DNA of 64,000 bases from Pseudomonas brenneri (GTDB lineage: Bacteria; Pseudomonadota; Gammaproteobacteria; Pseudomonadales; Pseudomonadaceae): positions 62,001 to 126,000 of the forward strand of contig NZ_VFIL01000001.1 in the NCBI RefSeq assembly GCF_007858285.1, written 5' to 3'. The translations under genes were made by a program, and so were the position numbers. Below are positions 8,683-17,201 of the stretch, piece after piece; the stretch's first letter is position 1; each line of letters opens with the position of its first letter. The notes beneath the pieces were generated by a model that was given only the letters and a program-made list of their open reading frames with translations, made no database searches and was not told the origin of the DNA.

Positions 8683-9861
8683 GTGAACTACAGCCCTCTA
8701 CACACGCGCCTGCAAGACAGTACCGAGCGTTTTGTCACGATCCGCCGCAATATCCACGCCGAACCTGAGCTTGGGCAGAACACCCGGGAAACGGCAGCTT
8801 TGGTCATTGGCTTGCTCGAAGGCTGGGGCTACGAAGTACACACCGGCGTCGGCGGTTGTGGTGTGGTCGGGGTGCTGCGGCGTGGCAGCGGCTCAAAAAC
8901 CCTGGGGCTGCGGGCCGATATGGATGCGCTGCCCATCGTTGAGAAAAACGGTTTGCCCTGGGCCAGCCGTCGTGAAGGATTGATGCATGCCTGTGGTCAC
9001 GACGGGCATACGGCAACCTTGCTCGCGGCAGCTGAACAACTGGCGTTGCATGCTGAGTTCGACGGTACGGTGAACGTGATTTTCCAGCCGGATGAAGAGG
9101 GCCTGACCGGCGCCAAGGCGATGATGGACGATGGTCTGTTCCGGCGCTTTCCGTGCGATGCGGTGTACGCCTTTCACAATATGCCGGGGTTCCCGGTGGG
9201 CCACGCGATCATCAAGAGTGGCGGGGTCATGGCCTCGTCCGAGCGGGTGTGCATCACGCTCACGGGGCGTGGCGGGCATGGGGCGATGCCGGAGCGCAGC
9301 ATTGATCCGATCCCGGCATTGGCGAGCATCATCAGCGCGCTGCAAACCGTGGTGTCGCGCAATATCGGGGTCAACGATTCGGCGGTCATCAGCATTGGCA
9401 AGGTGCATGCCGGGACTGCCGTCAACATCATCCCGGAAACGGCCATGCTGGAGTTGAGCGTGCGTACCCTCGACCCGCAGGTGCGTGAGTTCGTCGAGCA
9501 AAGAATCCGTGGGATCGTCCTGGGGCAGGCCGCGTCATTTGGCGTCACGGCCCATATCGACTATCAACTGCTGGCGCCTGTGCTGGTCAATACCCCGGCC
9601 GAGACCCAGCACATGCTGGAGGCGGCCAAGCGGGCGCTGGGCACCGCCAATGTCCTGGAGCAAGTGTCGCTAAAGGCCATGGGCAGCGAAGATTTTGCCT
9701 GGATGCTGCATGAGGTGCCGGGGTGCTATTTCGGCTTGGGCAATGGCATGGGTGAGTTCAACGGTTGCTCAGTGCATAACGATCACTACGACTTCAATGA
9801 TGAACTGATCCCACTGGGCGCGGCCTGCTGGGTGGCGCTGGTGGAAGACTACCTGCGCTGA
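8683..9861 (+). CDS. M20 family amidohydrolase (hippurate hydrolase/N-acyl-amino-acid hydrolase type)
   Basis: The 392-residue metallopeptidase-like enzyme has metal-binding motifs HACGHDGHTA (residues about 103-112), the DEEG carboxylates, and a late MGSEDFAW motif. It belongs to the HipO/AbgB-type M20D group, which cleaves N-acyl bonds such as benzoyl-glycine or N-acetyl amino acids in the cytoplasm. The GTG start at 8683 has AAGGA 8 nt upstream. It sits between the transporter and an amidase, so cleavage of an imported amide is the natural inference. The exact substrate is unknown. Confidence 0.85.
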   Translation: MNYSPLHTRLQDSTERFVTIRRNIHAEPELGQNTRETAALVIGLLEGWGYEVHTGVGGCGVVGVLRRGSGSKTLGLRADMDALPIVEKNGLPWASRREGLMHACGHDGHTATLLAAAEQLALHAEFDGTVNVIFQPDEEGLTGAKAMMDDGLFRRFPCDAVYAFHNMPGFPVGHAIIKSGGVMASSERVCITLTGRGGHGAMPERSIDPIPALASIISALQTVVSRNIGVNDSAVISIGKVHAGTAVNIIPETAMLELSVRTLDPQVREFVEQRIRGIVLGQAASFGVTAHIDYQLLAPVLVNTPAETQHMLEAAKRALGTANVLEQVSLKAMGSEDFAWMLHEVPGCYFGLGNGMGEFNGCSVHNDHYDFNDELIPLGAACWVALVEDYLR

Positions 9862-9870
9862 GATCACGCC

Positions 9871-9976
9871 CCCTGTAGGAGCGAGCTTGCTCGCGAAGGT
9901 CGTCAACGATAACGCGGGCTTGCCGGTTAAGCGCGGCGCTCTCGGGTTTTTCGCGAGCAAGCTCGCTCCTACAGGG
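9871..9976. repeat. REPIN (paired REP palindromes)
   Basis: Perfect 27-bp inverted arms (9871-9897 and 9950-9976) containing TGTAGGAGCGAGCTTGCTCG flank a 52-bp centre with TCAACGATAACGCG. This is the two-REP cruciform common between Pseudomonas genes. It lies between the M20 hydrolase and the amidase and may reduce read-through or stabilise upstream mRNA. Confidence 0.9.
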
Positions 9977-10002
9977 AATATCGCCATTACCAGGACTTTG
10001 TC

Positions 10003-11403
10003 ATGACTATTGCGCAGATGAGTGCCGTCGAACTGCTCGAACATTTCCGCGCCAGAAGGCTGTCGCCGGTGGAAGTCACCGAGGATGCATTGGCCCGTAT
10101 CGAGCGCTTCAACCCGCAGGTCAACGCTTATTGCTATACCGACCCGCAAGGTGCGCTGGACACGGCCCGTGCGGCTGAGCAGCGCTGGTTCAAGGGCCAG
10201 CCTTGTGGTGCGCTGGACGGCTTGCCAACCTCGATCAAGGAACTGACAGCGACCCGCGGGATGCCGACCCGTAAAGCCTCGCGGGTGATTCCCGCAGAGG
10301 GGCCGTGGGAGGTCGACGCGCCGATCACCACGTTTTTGCGCGACGCGGGCGCCGTTATCCTGGGCAAGACCACCAGCCCTGAGTTCGGCTGGAAAGGTGT
10401 GACGGACAGCCCGCTCTACGGCATCACCCGCAACCCCTGGGACACGCGCATGACCTCTGGCGGGTCGTCTGGCGGCGCGGCGGTGGCGGCCTCGCTCAAC
10501 CTGGGGGTGTTGCACCAGGGCAGCGATGCCGGCGGTTCGATTCGCATCCCCAGCAGTTTCACCGGGACCTTCGGCTTCAAGCCCACCTTTGGCTACATTC
10601 CCCAGTGGCCGGCCAGCGCTACCACCCTGGTTTCACACCTGGGGCCCATGACGCGCACGGTGGACGATGCCGTGTTGTTTCTGCAAACCGTCGCGCGGCC
10701 TGATCCCCGGGATGGATTGCTGGGGGCGCCACGGCATACGCCCTGGTTGCCGCAGGACACCGACCTGCGTGGGCTGCGCATTGCCTACAGCGCGGATTTT
10801 GGCTATGTGCAAGTTGACCCTCAAGTGGCCCGCGCGGTGGCCCAGGCGGTTGAGCGCCTGGCGCAGTTGGGTGCGCAGGTGGAGGCCGTGGACCCTGGCT
10901 TCAGTGACCCGTTGGAGTTGTTCAAAACCGTGGTCTACGCTGGGGCCGTGGATTTGGCAAGGCAACTGAGCAGTGAGCAGAAGGATTTGCTGGATCCGGG
11001 CCTGCGGCGGTTTACCGAGCAGTGCCAGCACACCACCCTGGCACATTTCACCGCGGCCCAGGAGGCACGGGCTGCGCTGGTGGCGCGGATGAATCAGTTC
11101 CACAGCCGCTATGACCTGCTGGTTTGCCCAATGATGCCCATTACCGCATTCGAGGCAGGGCACGATGTGCCACCTGGCTCGGGGCTGGAGGACTGGATGA
11201 AATGGTCACCGTTGAGCTATCCCTTCAACCTGACCCAGCAACCTGCCGCGTCCTTGCCGTGTGGTTTTTCCAGCGAAGGCTTGCCGATTGGCTTGCAGGT
11301 GGTTGGCGCCAGATTTGCCGATGACCAGGTACTGCGGGTGTGTCGCGCCTATGAACAGGCGTTTCCCACGACCCATCCGCTGGCGCCTATAGTGAAAAAC
11401 TGA
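10003..11403 (+). CDS. Amidase-signature family amidase
   Basis: The 466-residue enzyme has the Ser-cisSer-Lys triad: Lys in SIKELTATRG, the first Ser in TSGGSSGGAAVA, and the nucleophile region GSDAGGSIRIPSS. It hydrolyses an amide to a carboxylate and an amine in the cytoplasm. Relatives include aryl amidases and 6-aminohexanoate-cyclic-dimer hydrolases. A REPIN separates it from the M20 hydrolase, and the acyl-CoA ligase follows after 44 bp. In this order it could release the acid that the ligase activates. Substrate unknown. Confidence 0.88.
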   Translation: MTIAQMSAVELLEHFRARRLSPVEVTEDALARIERFNPQVNAYCYTDPQGALDTARAAEQRWFKGQPCGALDGLPTSIKELTATRGMPTRKASRVIPAEGPWEVDAPITTFLRDAGAVILGKTTSPEFGWKGVTDSPLYGITRNPWDTRMTSGGSSGGAAVAASLNLGVLHQGSDAGGSIRIPSSFTGTFGFKPTFGYIPQWPASATTLVSHLGPMTRTVDDAVLFLQTVARPDPRDGLLGAPRHTPWLPQDTDLRGLRIAYSADFGYVQVDPQVARAVAQAVERLAQLGAQVEAVDPGFSDPLELFKTVVYAGAVDLARQLSSEQKDLLDPGLRRFTEQCQHTTLAHFTAAQEARAALVARMNQFHSRYDLLVCPMMPITAFEAGHDVPPGSGLEDWMKWSPLSYPFNLTQQPAASLPCGFSSEGLPIGLQVVGARFADDQVLRVCRAYEQAFPTTHPLAPIVKN

Positions 11404-11447
11404 AAATCGCGCCTGCGAACCGTTGTCCAAGCAAGGACCCCAAGACC

Positions 11448-13343
11448 ATGACTGCACCTGTTTCCCTCGCTCGGCTGAGTGATATCCAAGCTCTTGAACA
11501 GCAGTACCCGCTGGCGGAGCGTAATCTTCCCGCCAGTACCTATGAGTTGCTACAGCGTTCGGCCGAGCGCTTCGGTGACCTGCCCGCCCTGTGTTTCCTG
11601 CCCACGGGCAGCATCGACGACCAGCCCTGGCGCATCAGTTATGCCGAACTGTTCGCCAAGGTCACGCAAACCGCGAATGCCTTGCACCGCCTGGGATTGC
11701 GACCAGGGCAGTCGGTATCCTTCCTGTTGCCCAACTTGCCGCATACCCACTTTGTGATTTGGGGCGGTGAGGCTGCGGGGATCGTCAATGCCATCAACCC
11801 GTTGCTGGAGCCTGAGCACATTGCCGAGCTGATCCGCGCTTCCGACACCTCGGTGCTGGTCACGTTGGCACCGTTCCCCGGCACGGACCTGTGGCAGAAG
11901 GTGACCGCATTGGCCGACCTGTTGCCGCAGATGCCCACGGTGGTGACGGTTGATCTGGCCAACCTGCTGGCAGAACCGCAACGCAGTGCCGTGAAGGCTC
12001 AACGATCACCGATGCCCGCAGGCGTACTGGATTTCGATGAACTGCTCGCCGCTGCCCCGGCCGATTATCTGGAGAGCGGGCGCGTCATCCAGCCGCATGA
12101 CATCGCATCCTACTTCCACACCGGCGGCACCACCGGCACGCCGAAGCTGGCGCCCCACACCCATTTCAACGAAGTGGCAATGGCTGAGATCATTGGCCTG
12201 CACGGGCGATATGTGCCGGACGATGTGCTGTTGTGTGGTTTGCCGCTGTTCCACGTCAACGGGGTGATGGTCACCGGGCTTGCGGCCTTTCACCGGGGGG
12301 CCCAGGTCTTGCTTCCTGGGCCACAGGGTTACCGCAACCCGACGTTGATCAAGGACTTCTGGAGACTGGTAGAGCGCTACCGCGTCAGCAGTTTCAGCGG
12401 TGTACCCACCATCTATGCGGCACTGCTGCAGGTTCCCAACGCCGGTATTGACGTCTCCACCCTGCGTTTTGCGCTCTGCGGTGCGGCGCCGATGCCGGTG
12501 GAGCTGATCCGCCAGTTCGAAGCCCGCACCGGGCTGCGCATCATTGAAGGTTATGGCCTGACCGAAGGCACCTGCGCCACCGCCTGCAACCCTTACGAGG
12601 GCGAGCGCCGGCCCGGCTCCATCGGCCTGCGCCTGCCGTATTGCGAGGTCAAGATCGCGGTGCTCGACAGCGATGGCAACTATACGCGTGATGCCGCCAC
12701 GGATGAGCCTGGCACCCTGTGCCTACGCGGTCCGACGGTGTTCAAGGGGTATTTGCAGGCGGACAAGAACGCAGGCATCTGGCTCGATGGCGACTGGTTC
12801 AATACCGGTGACCTGGGGCGGATCGATGCCGATGGTTACATCTGGCTGACCGGTCGCAGCAAGGACCTGATTATCCGTGGCGGTCACAACATTGACCCGC
12901 AGATGATCGAAGAGGCATTACATCGCCATCCCGCCGTGGCGCTGGCGGCGGCGGTGGGCAAACCCGATATCAAGGCCGGAGAGCTACCGGTGGTGTACAT
13001 CCAGCTCAAGGCCGGTGAGCAGGCCAGCGCAGCCCAACTGATGGAACACGCCATGCAGCACATTCACGAGCGTGCGGCGGTGCCCAAGGATATCTGGCTG
13101 GTGGAGCAGATCCCGTTGACCGCCGTGGGCAAGACCTTCAAGCCGGCCTTGCGCCTGGATGCGGTGCGTCGAGTGTTCGAACACGAAGTGGGGCAGATTG
13201 CTGCCAGCAGCCAGGTCCAGGCGCTGAGTGACGAGCGCCATGGGCAGCGGGTGGATATTCACGTGCCTGGCCTGACGGCTGCGCAGCGTGAGCAGTTGCA
13301 TCAGCGCCTTGGCGGTTATGCCGTGCGGTATGTGGTGTATTGA
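11448..13343 (+). CDS. AMP-dependent acyl-CoA synthetase/ligase
   Basis: The 631-residue ANL-superfamily enzyme has the P-loop-like A3 motif FHTGGTTGTPKLA, A5 YGLTEGT, A7/A8 NTGDLGRIDADGYIWLTGRSKDLIIRGG, and catalytic Lys in TAVGKTFKPAL. It should activate a carboxylate as acyl-AMP then acyl-CoA. About 70-80 residues follow the usual catalytic-lysine end, longer than a typical FadD, with no recognised domain. RBS AAGGACCCC precedes the ATG. It is the last gene of the putative acyl-amide catabolic block. Confidence 0.87.
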   Translation: MTAPVSLARLSDIQALEQQYPLAERNLPASTYELLQRSAERFGDLPALCFLPTGSIDDQPWRISYAELFAKVTQTANALHRLGLRPGQSVSFLLPNLPHTHFVIWGGEAAGIVNAINPLLEPEHIAELIRASDTSVLVTLAPFPGTDLWQKVTALADLLPQMPTVVTVDLANLLAEPQRSAVKAQRSPMPAGVLDFDELLAAAPADYLESGRVIQPHDIASYFHTGGTTGTPKLAPHTHFNEVAMAEIIGLHGRYVPDDVLLCGLPLFHVNGVMVTGLAAFHRGAQVLLPGPQGYRNPTLIKDFWRLVERYRVSSFSGVPTIYAALLQVPNAGIDVSTLRFALCGAAPMPVELIRQFEARTGLRIIEGYGLTEGTCATACNPYEGERRPGSIGLRLPYCEVKIAVLDSDGNYTRDAATDEPGTLCLRGPTVFKGYLQADKNAGIWLDGDWFNTGDLGRIDADGYIWLTGRSKDLIIRGGHNIDPQMIEEALHRHPAVALAAAVGKPDIKAGELPVVYIQLKAGEQASAAQLMEHAMQHIHERAAVPKDIWLVEQIPLTAVGKTFKPALRLDAVRRVFEHEVGQIAASSQVQALSDERHGQRVDIHVPGLTAAQREQLHQRLGGYAVRYVVY

Positions 13344-13374
13344 GGGGGCTGATAACATCGGCCAGCCGTTGATT

Positions 13375-13405
13375 TTTTTCAGGAAACCCGAGGAATCCTG
13401 AAAAA
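13375..13405. terminator. Perfect inverted repeat, possible bidirectional terminator
   Basis: Ten-bp arms TTTTTCAGGA (13375-13384) and TCCTGAAAAA (13396-13405) with an 11-nt loop. The T/A tracts lie within the arms, as in bidirectional terminators. It lies 32 bp after the acyl-CoA ligase stop and about 95 bp before the next gene. An operator role is also possible. Confidence 0.4.
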
Positions 13406-13500
13406 GTGTCTATCGTCTATGGGCAGGCAGTCGCGCACTTTGCGGTGCGCAATGTGATTTTCGATGCGGGTTCCTGGGGCGTCATGACGCCTGGAGCGCT

Positions 13501-16062
13501 ATGGAAAAGCTCAACGTTGACCCCAAGGCCACACGGCAAGGAACCTCCAATCTTTCGATGGCACGCGGCTCTTTAGTCGCGTGCTCGACGCTGTTATTGG
13601 CGATGTTTCTGCTGGTGGGGTTGTTGCTGACCTCCATTGCCCATCACCTGAACCACGATGCCGGGGAACATAGCCGGCTCGATATCGAAAACGCCTTGCT
13701 ATCGGTTGAAAAAATCGCCGGTTCTACGGTTAAGGACTACGCATTCTGGGGGGATGCCTATCAGCACCTGCACCAGGCGATTGACGTGGAATGGGCGTTT
13801 GTCCGGCAGAACCTTGGCGCTACGTTATTCACGGACTTGGGCTTCCAGGGCGTCTTTATTGTCGACCCTGCGGGCCGTACGGTGTACTCGGTGATTGACG
13901 GCCAGTTGCAGACGGTTGCCGTGCAGGATTGGCTGCACGCGCCGATTGATACGCTGCTGGCCCAGGCCCGCGCGGCTGCAGTCAACAGCCAGTCTGTCAG
14001 CCGGCTTATCAACGCAGGCGGCACACCCGCTGTACTGGCGGCAGCGGCACTCACGCCCGGAACCGATCCGGACGTAACGGCCGATGACGGTCCCCAATCG
14101 GTACTGATCTTCGTGGCCAAATTGGAACCGGCAAGGCTCGAAGCTCTGGGCCGGGATTTTGGTGTGCAGGGTTTGCAAGTCGCCTCGTCGGATGCGGGCT
14201 CGGCCAGCACTCCAACCTTGCAGCTCAAGGATAATGCCGGCGTCGTGCAGTGGTCCTCGGAGGACCCGGGGCATCAGCTGTTGGTCATCATCGTGCCCCT
14301 GGTCACGGTCGCCGGCCTGATTTTCGGCCTGATGGCCTGGTTCATCCTGCGCCGGACTACCGCTGCAGCACGGATCATGGACAGCAACTACGCCACCCTG
14401 CAAGCCAGCCGCGCGGCCCTGGCGGTCAGCGAGGAGCGCTTTCGTGATGTAGCGGAAGCGGCATCCGACTGGATCTGGGAGGTGGATAGCCACCTGCGGT
14501 TTACCTACCTGTCGGACCGCTTCGAGGCGATCACCGGGCTTGTGCGCCGCGAGTGCCTGGGGCTTGCGCTCGATGAGCTGCTGACCTCCGATCAGGGTTC
14601 GCTGTCGATCTGGTTCAAGGAGCACGCACGGCGCGCCAATGCCATCGTGCAGTGCAACTACCTGTCTGGCGAAGGCGAGGTGCGTATCTGCCGGTTGTCG
14701 GTACGCGAGATCCCGGGGCAGGGGTATCGGGGCACTGCCAGCGACATTACCGAAGAGGTCGCCGCCCGGCGGCGCATTGAATACTTGTCGCAACACGATG
14801 CCTTGACCGGGCTGGCCAACCGCACACGCATGCAGGAGTTTCTGGAGGGCAAGCTCAAGGCCTCGCCGACCCTGGAAAAACCGCTGGTGATGCTCAGCAT
14901 CGACCTGGACCGCTTCAAACCGGTGAACGACCTGCTGGGGCATGCGGCGGGTGACGAGGTGCTCAACCAGGTCTCCCGTCGGCTGCAGGATTGCCTGCGG
15001 GGTGACGACCTGGTGGCGCGCATCGGCGGCGATGAGTTTGTGCTGGTGGTGGCGGACATGAGCTCGCCGCTGGAAGTGGAGAGCCTGTGCCGACGCCTGA
15101 TCGACTGCATCGAGCAGCCGTTCTACATCTGCGAGCATGAAGTGTTTATCAGCGCCAGCATCGGGATTGCCATGGCGCCGGCGGATGCGACCCTGGCCGA
15201 AGAGCTTCTACGCTACGCCGACATTGCGTTGTATGAGGCCAAGGACGGTGGCCGCAATACCTGGCGTTTTTATGCCGGCGACATGAATGCCCGCATCATC
15301 GAGCGACGCCAGCTCGAAAGCGACTTGCGCCATGCGATCAAGAATGACGAGCTGCGCCTGGATTTCCAGCCGCGCTACCGCATCGAAGGCAAGCGCTTGG
15401 CCGGTGCCGAGGCCTTGGTGCGTTGGGAGCACCCGTTGCGTGGGCTGCTGGGGCCGGACGTGTTTATCCCGATTGCCGAGGAAACCGGGCTGATCCTGCC
15501 ACTGAGCAATTGGGTCTTGCACGCGGCGTGTCAGGCCGCAGCGGGCTGGCCTGAGGACGTGATGATTTCGGTCAACCTGTCTTCTACCGAGTTCCAGCGC
15601 GGGCACTTGGTGGCGCGGGTCAAATCGGTGCTGGCCGAGACGGGTTTGAACCCGGCGCGGCTGGAACTGGAACTGACCGAAAGCGTGATGCTCAACGATG
15701 AGAAAATTGCCTTGAGCATCATGCTGGGCCTCAAGGCCCTGGGTGTACGCTTGCTGATGGATGATTTTGGCACCGGCTATTCATCACTGAGTTACCTGCG
15801 CTCATTTCCGTTTGATGGGCTGAAGATCGACCGCAGTTTTGTCGGTGGCCTGACCGCCAGCGGCGGCGACCAGTCGATCATCCAGGCCATCGTCGGCCTG
15901 GGCCGGGCGCTATCGCTGACGGTGACTGCAGAAGGCGTGGAGACCCTTGACCAGCTCAAGGCCTTGAAAATCGTGCAGTGCGATGAAGCGCAAGGCTTCT
16001 ACCTCAGCATGCCGATGAATGCCCAGGCGATCAGCGAACTGATTACGCGACGCATGGATTAG
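13501..16062 (+). CDS. Membrane CHASE4-PAS-GGDEF-EAL c-di-GMP protein
   Basis: 853 residues. An N-terminal membrane helix (about 27-48), a periplasmic CHASE4-like sensor, a second helix (about 260-283, LLVIIVPLVTVAGLIFGLMAWF), a PAS domain (about 310-415), GGDEF, then EAL. The GGDEF motif is intact (RIGGDEF) and an RxxD inhibitory site (RGDD) sits five residues before it. EAL residues are also intact (AEALVRWEHP, ELTESVML, DDFGTGYSS, KIDRSFV, AEGVETLDQ), so both synthesis and hydrolysis of c-di-GMP are possible in principle. It appears monocistronic. The periplasmic ligand is unknown. Confidence 0.92.
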   Translation: MEKLNVDPKATRQGTSNLSMARGSLVACSTLLLAMFLLVGLLLTSIAHHLNHDAGEHSRLDIENALLSVEKIAGSTVKDYAFWGDAYQHLHQAIDVEWAFVRQNLGATLFTDLGFQGVFIVDPAGRTVYSVIDGQLQTVAVQDWLHAPIDTLLAQARAAAVNSQSVSRLINAGGTPAVLAAAALTPGTDPDVTADDGPQSVLIFVAKLEPARLEALGRDFGVQGLQVASSDAGSASTPTLQLKDNAGVVQWSSEDPGHQLLVIIVPLVTVAGLIFGLMAWFILRRTTAAARIMDSNYATLQASRAALAVSEERFRDVAEAASDWIWEVDSHLRFTYLSDRFEAITGLVRRECLGLALDELLTSDQGSLSIWFKEHARRANAIVQCNYLSGEGEVRICRLSVREIPGQGYRGTASDITEEVAARRRIEYLSQHDALTGLANRTRMQEFLEGKLKASPTLEKPLVMLSIDLDRFKPVNDLLGHAAGDEVLNQVSRRLQDCLRGDDLVARIGGDEFVLVVADMSSPLEVESLCRRLIDCIEQPFYICEHEVFISASIGIAMAPADATLAEELLRYADIALYEAKDGGRNTWRFYAGDMNARIIERRQLESDLRHAIKNDELRLDFQPRYRIEGKRLAGAEALVRWEHPLRGLLGPDVFIPIAEETGLILPLSNWVLHAACQAAAGWPEDVMISVNLSSTEFQRGHLVARVKSVLAETGLNPARLELELTESVMLNDEKIALSIMLGLKALGVRLLMDDFGTGYSSLSYLRSFPFDGLKIDRSFVGGLTASGGDQSIIQAIVGLGRALSLTVTAEGVETLDQLKALKIVQCDEAQGFYLSMPMNAQAISELITRRMD

Positions 16063-16130
16063 GGCTTGCAGGTGTACCTACATAGATAATATGTTAACGA
16101 TATAACTATAAATTATCTGTGGGAGGGGCT

Positions 16131-17072
16131 ATGCCTGCCTTGTTGCACACCCGCACCGAGTTTGCCGACTGGAACCGTGACTTGCGTGCGGTGTGCGGCA
16201 ATTTCAGTACCGCGCTTTCTGAGCGCCACAGCCTGTTTATCGGCAGTGTCCATGGCCAGGATGTGTGTGGCCTGGAGTTGGCGCATATCCGCACCAACGC
16301 GGGCTTGATCAGTCGGCAGCACACCCGTGGCGATGGGGATGATGATCGTCACTGTTTTCTGATCCTGCAAAGCAGTGGTCATCAGCTTATCCGACAAAAA
16401 GACCGAGTGATCGAACTGGGGCCGGATGATATTGCCCTGGTGGATTCAGCCCGGCCCTTTGAGATCGAGCCGCAAGGCCTGGTGCAAAATATCTCGGTGC
16501 ATCTGTCACGCGAAGCCGTCAGCCGGCAGTTCGCCCAGCAACGCCTGTTTGGCAAGCTGGCGCGCAACAGTGTCTCGACCCATATGATCCGCGCCTTGGT
16601 CCGCTCGCTGGGCGACGCCGAGTTGAGTGAAGGTCATGGCGGCAAGAACGATGGCCCGGCGCTGGAGCAGGCGCTGATTGGGCTGGCGATTGCCGGCCTG
16701 GACGAGGGTGCCGAAGGCCAGCCCGGATTTGCTTGTGTAGGGCATGACGATATTTATGGGTTGGCCACCCGCCTGGTGGAAGCTTCCCTGCAAGAGAGCG
16801 AGCTGGGCCCTGAATACCTGGCGCGGCACCTGAATGTATCGGTGCGTCAGTTGTATCGCTTGTTCGAGCAGCACCATGAAAGTATCGCGCGCTATATCCA
16901 GCAACGCCGCCTGGAGCGGGTGGCCCAGGATCTGCGCGCCCGTGAGCTGCGCCATGAGTCGATCACCCAGATCGCCTTCAAGTGGGGATTTGTCGACGCC
17001 GCGCACTTCAGCCGGGCCTTCAAGCGCCATTTCCAGCATGCGCCTCGGGATTTTCGCCAGCACCCTGCGTAA
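16131..17072 (+). CDS. AraC-family regulator with FeaR-like N-terminal domain
   Basis: The 313-residue protein has an N-terminal AraC-binding-like-2 domain and a C-terminal double HTH (last ~100 residues, LNVSVRQLYRLFEQHHES and ITQIAFKWGFVDAAHFSRAFKRHF). The ATG is chosen because GGGAGGGG sits directly upstream. The gene lies 129 bp before the PQQ alcohol dehydrogenase in the same direction, with paired TGGCA/TGCCA half-sites between, so it is the likely activator of that gene in response to an alcohol, aldehyde or amine. An inverted repeat AGATAAT...ATTATCT (16084-16118) precedes its own start. Confidence 0.85.
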   Translation: MPALLHTRTEFADWNRDLRAVCGNFSTALSERHSLFIGSVHGQDVCGLELAHIRTNAGLISRQHTRGDGDDDRHCFLILQSSGHQLIRQKDRVIELGPDDIALVDSARPFEIEPQGLVQNISVHLSREAVSRQFAQQRLFGKLARNSVSTHMIRALVRSLGDAELSEGHGGKNDGPALEQALIGLAIAGLDEGAEGQPGFACVGHDDIYGLATRLVEASLQESELGPEYLARHLNVSVRQLYRLFEQHHESIARYIQQRRLERVAQDLRARELRHESITQIAFKWGFVDAAHFSRAFKRHFQHAPRDFRQHPA

Positions 17073-17080
17073 GCCACGGT

Positions 17081-17126
17081 TTGGCAGGGAATGCCAAGCG
17101 CGTTGGCAGCCTCAGTCAAGTGCCAT
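17081..17126. promoter_or_regulatory. Cluster of TTGGCA/TGCCAA half-sites upstream of the alcohol dehydrogenase
   Basis: TTGGCA-GGGAA-TGCCAA (17081-17097) is a perfect 6-5-6 palindrome. A second TTGGCA (17103-17108) and TGCCA (17121-17125) follow. Four related half-sites in 45 bp between the AraC gene and its presumed target suggest the regulator's operator. Spacing does not fit a -24/-12 promoter. Confidence 0.45.
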
Positions 17127-17201
17127 GGCGTGACAGGCTCTCTAATAGCCTGGCCTGGGCTGGGTTGATACCGAGCCGATCAATGTTGGAGAACAATAAC
17201 A

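Noticed and set aside
9871..9976. Start of a CRISPR-like repeat array
   Set aside because: The repeats are inverted REP pairs scattered between genes, not regularly spaced direct repeats with spacers.
13825..15138. 437-codon open frame opposite the GGDEF-EAL gene
   Set aside because: The plus-strand protein has complete catalytic motifs; the antisense frame has no recognisable domain.
17081..17097. Sigma-54 promoter before the alcohol dehydrogenase
   Set aside because: GG to GC spacing is 8 nt; the sequence is better explained as a palindromic operator.
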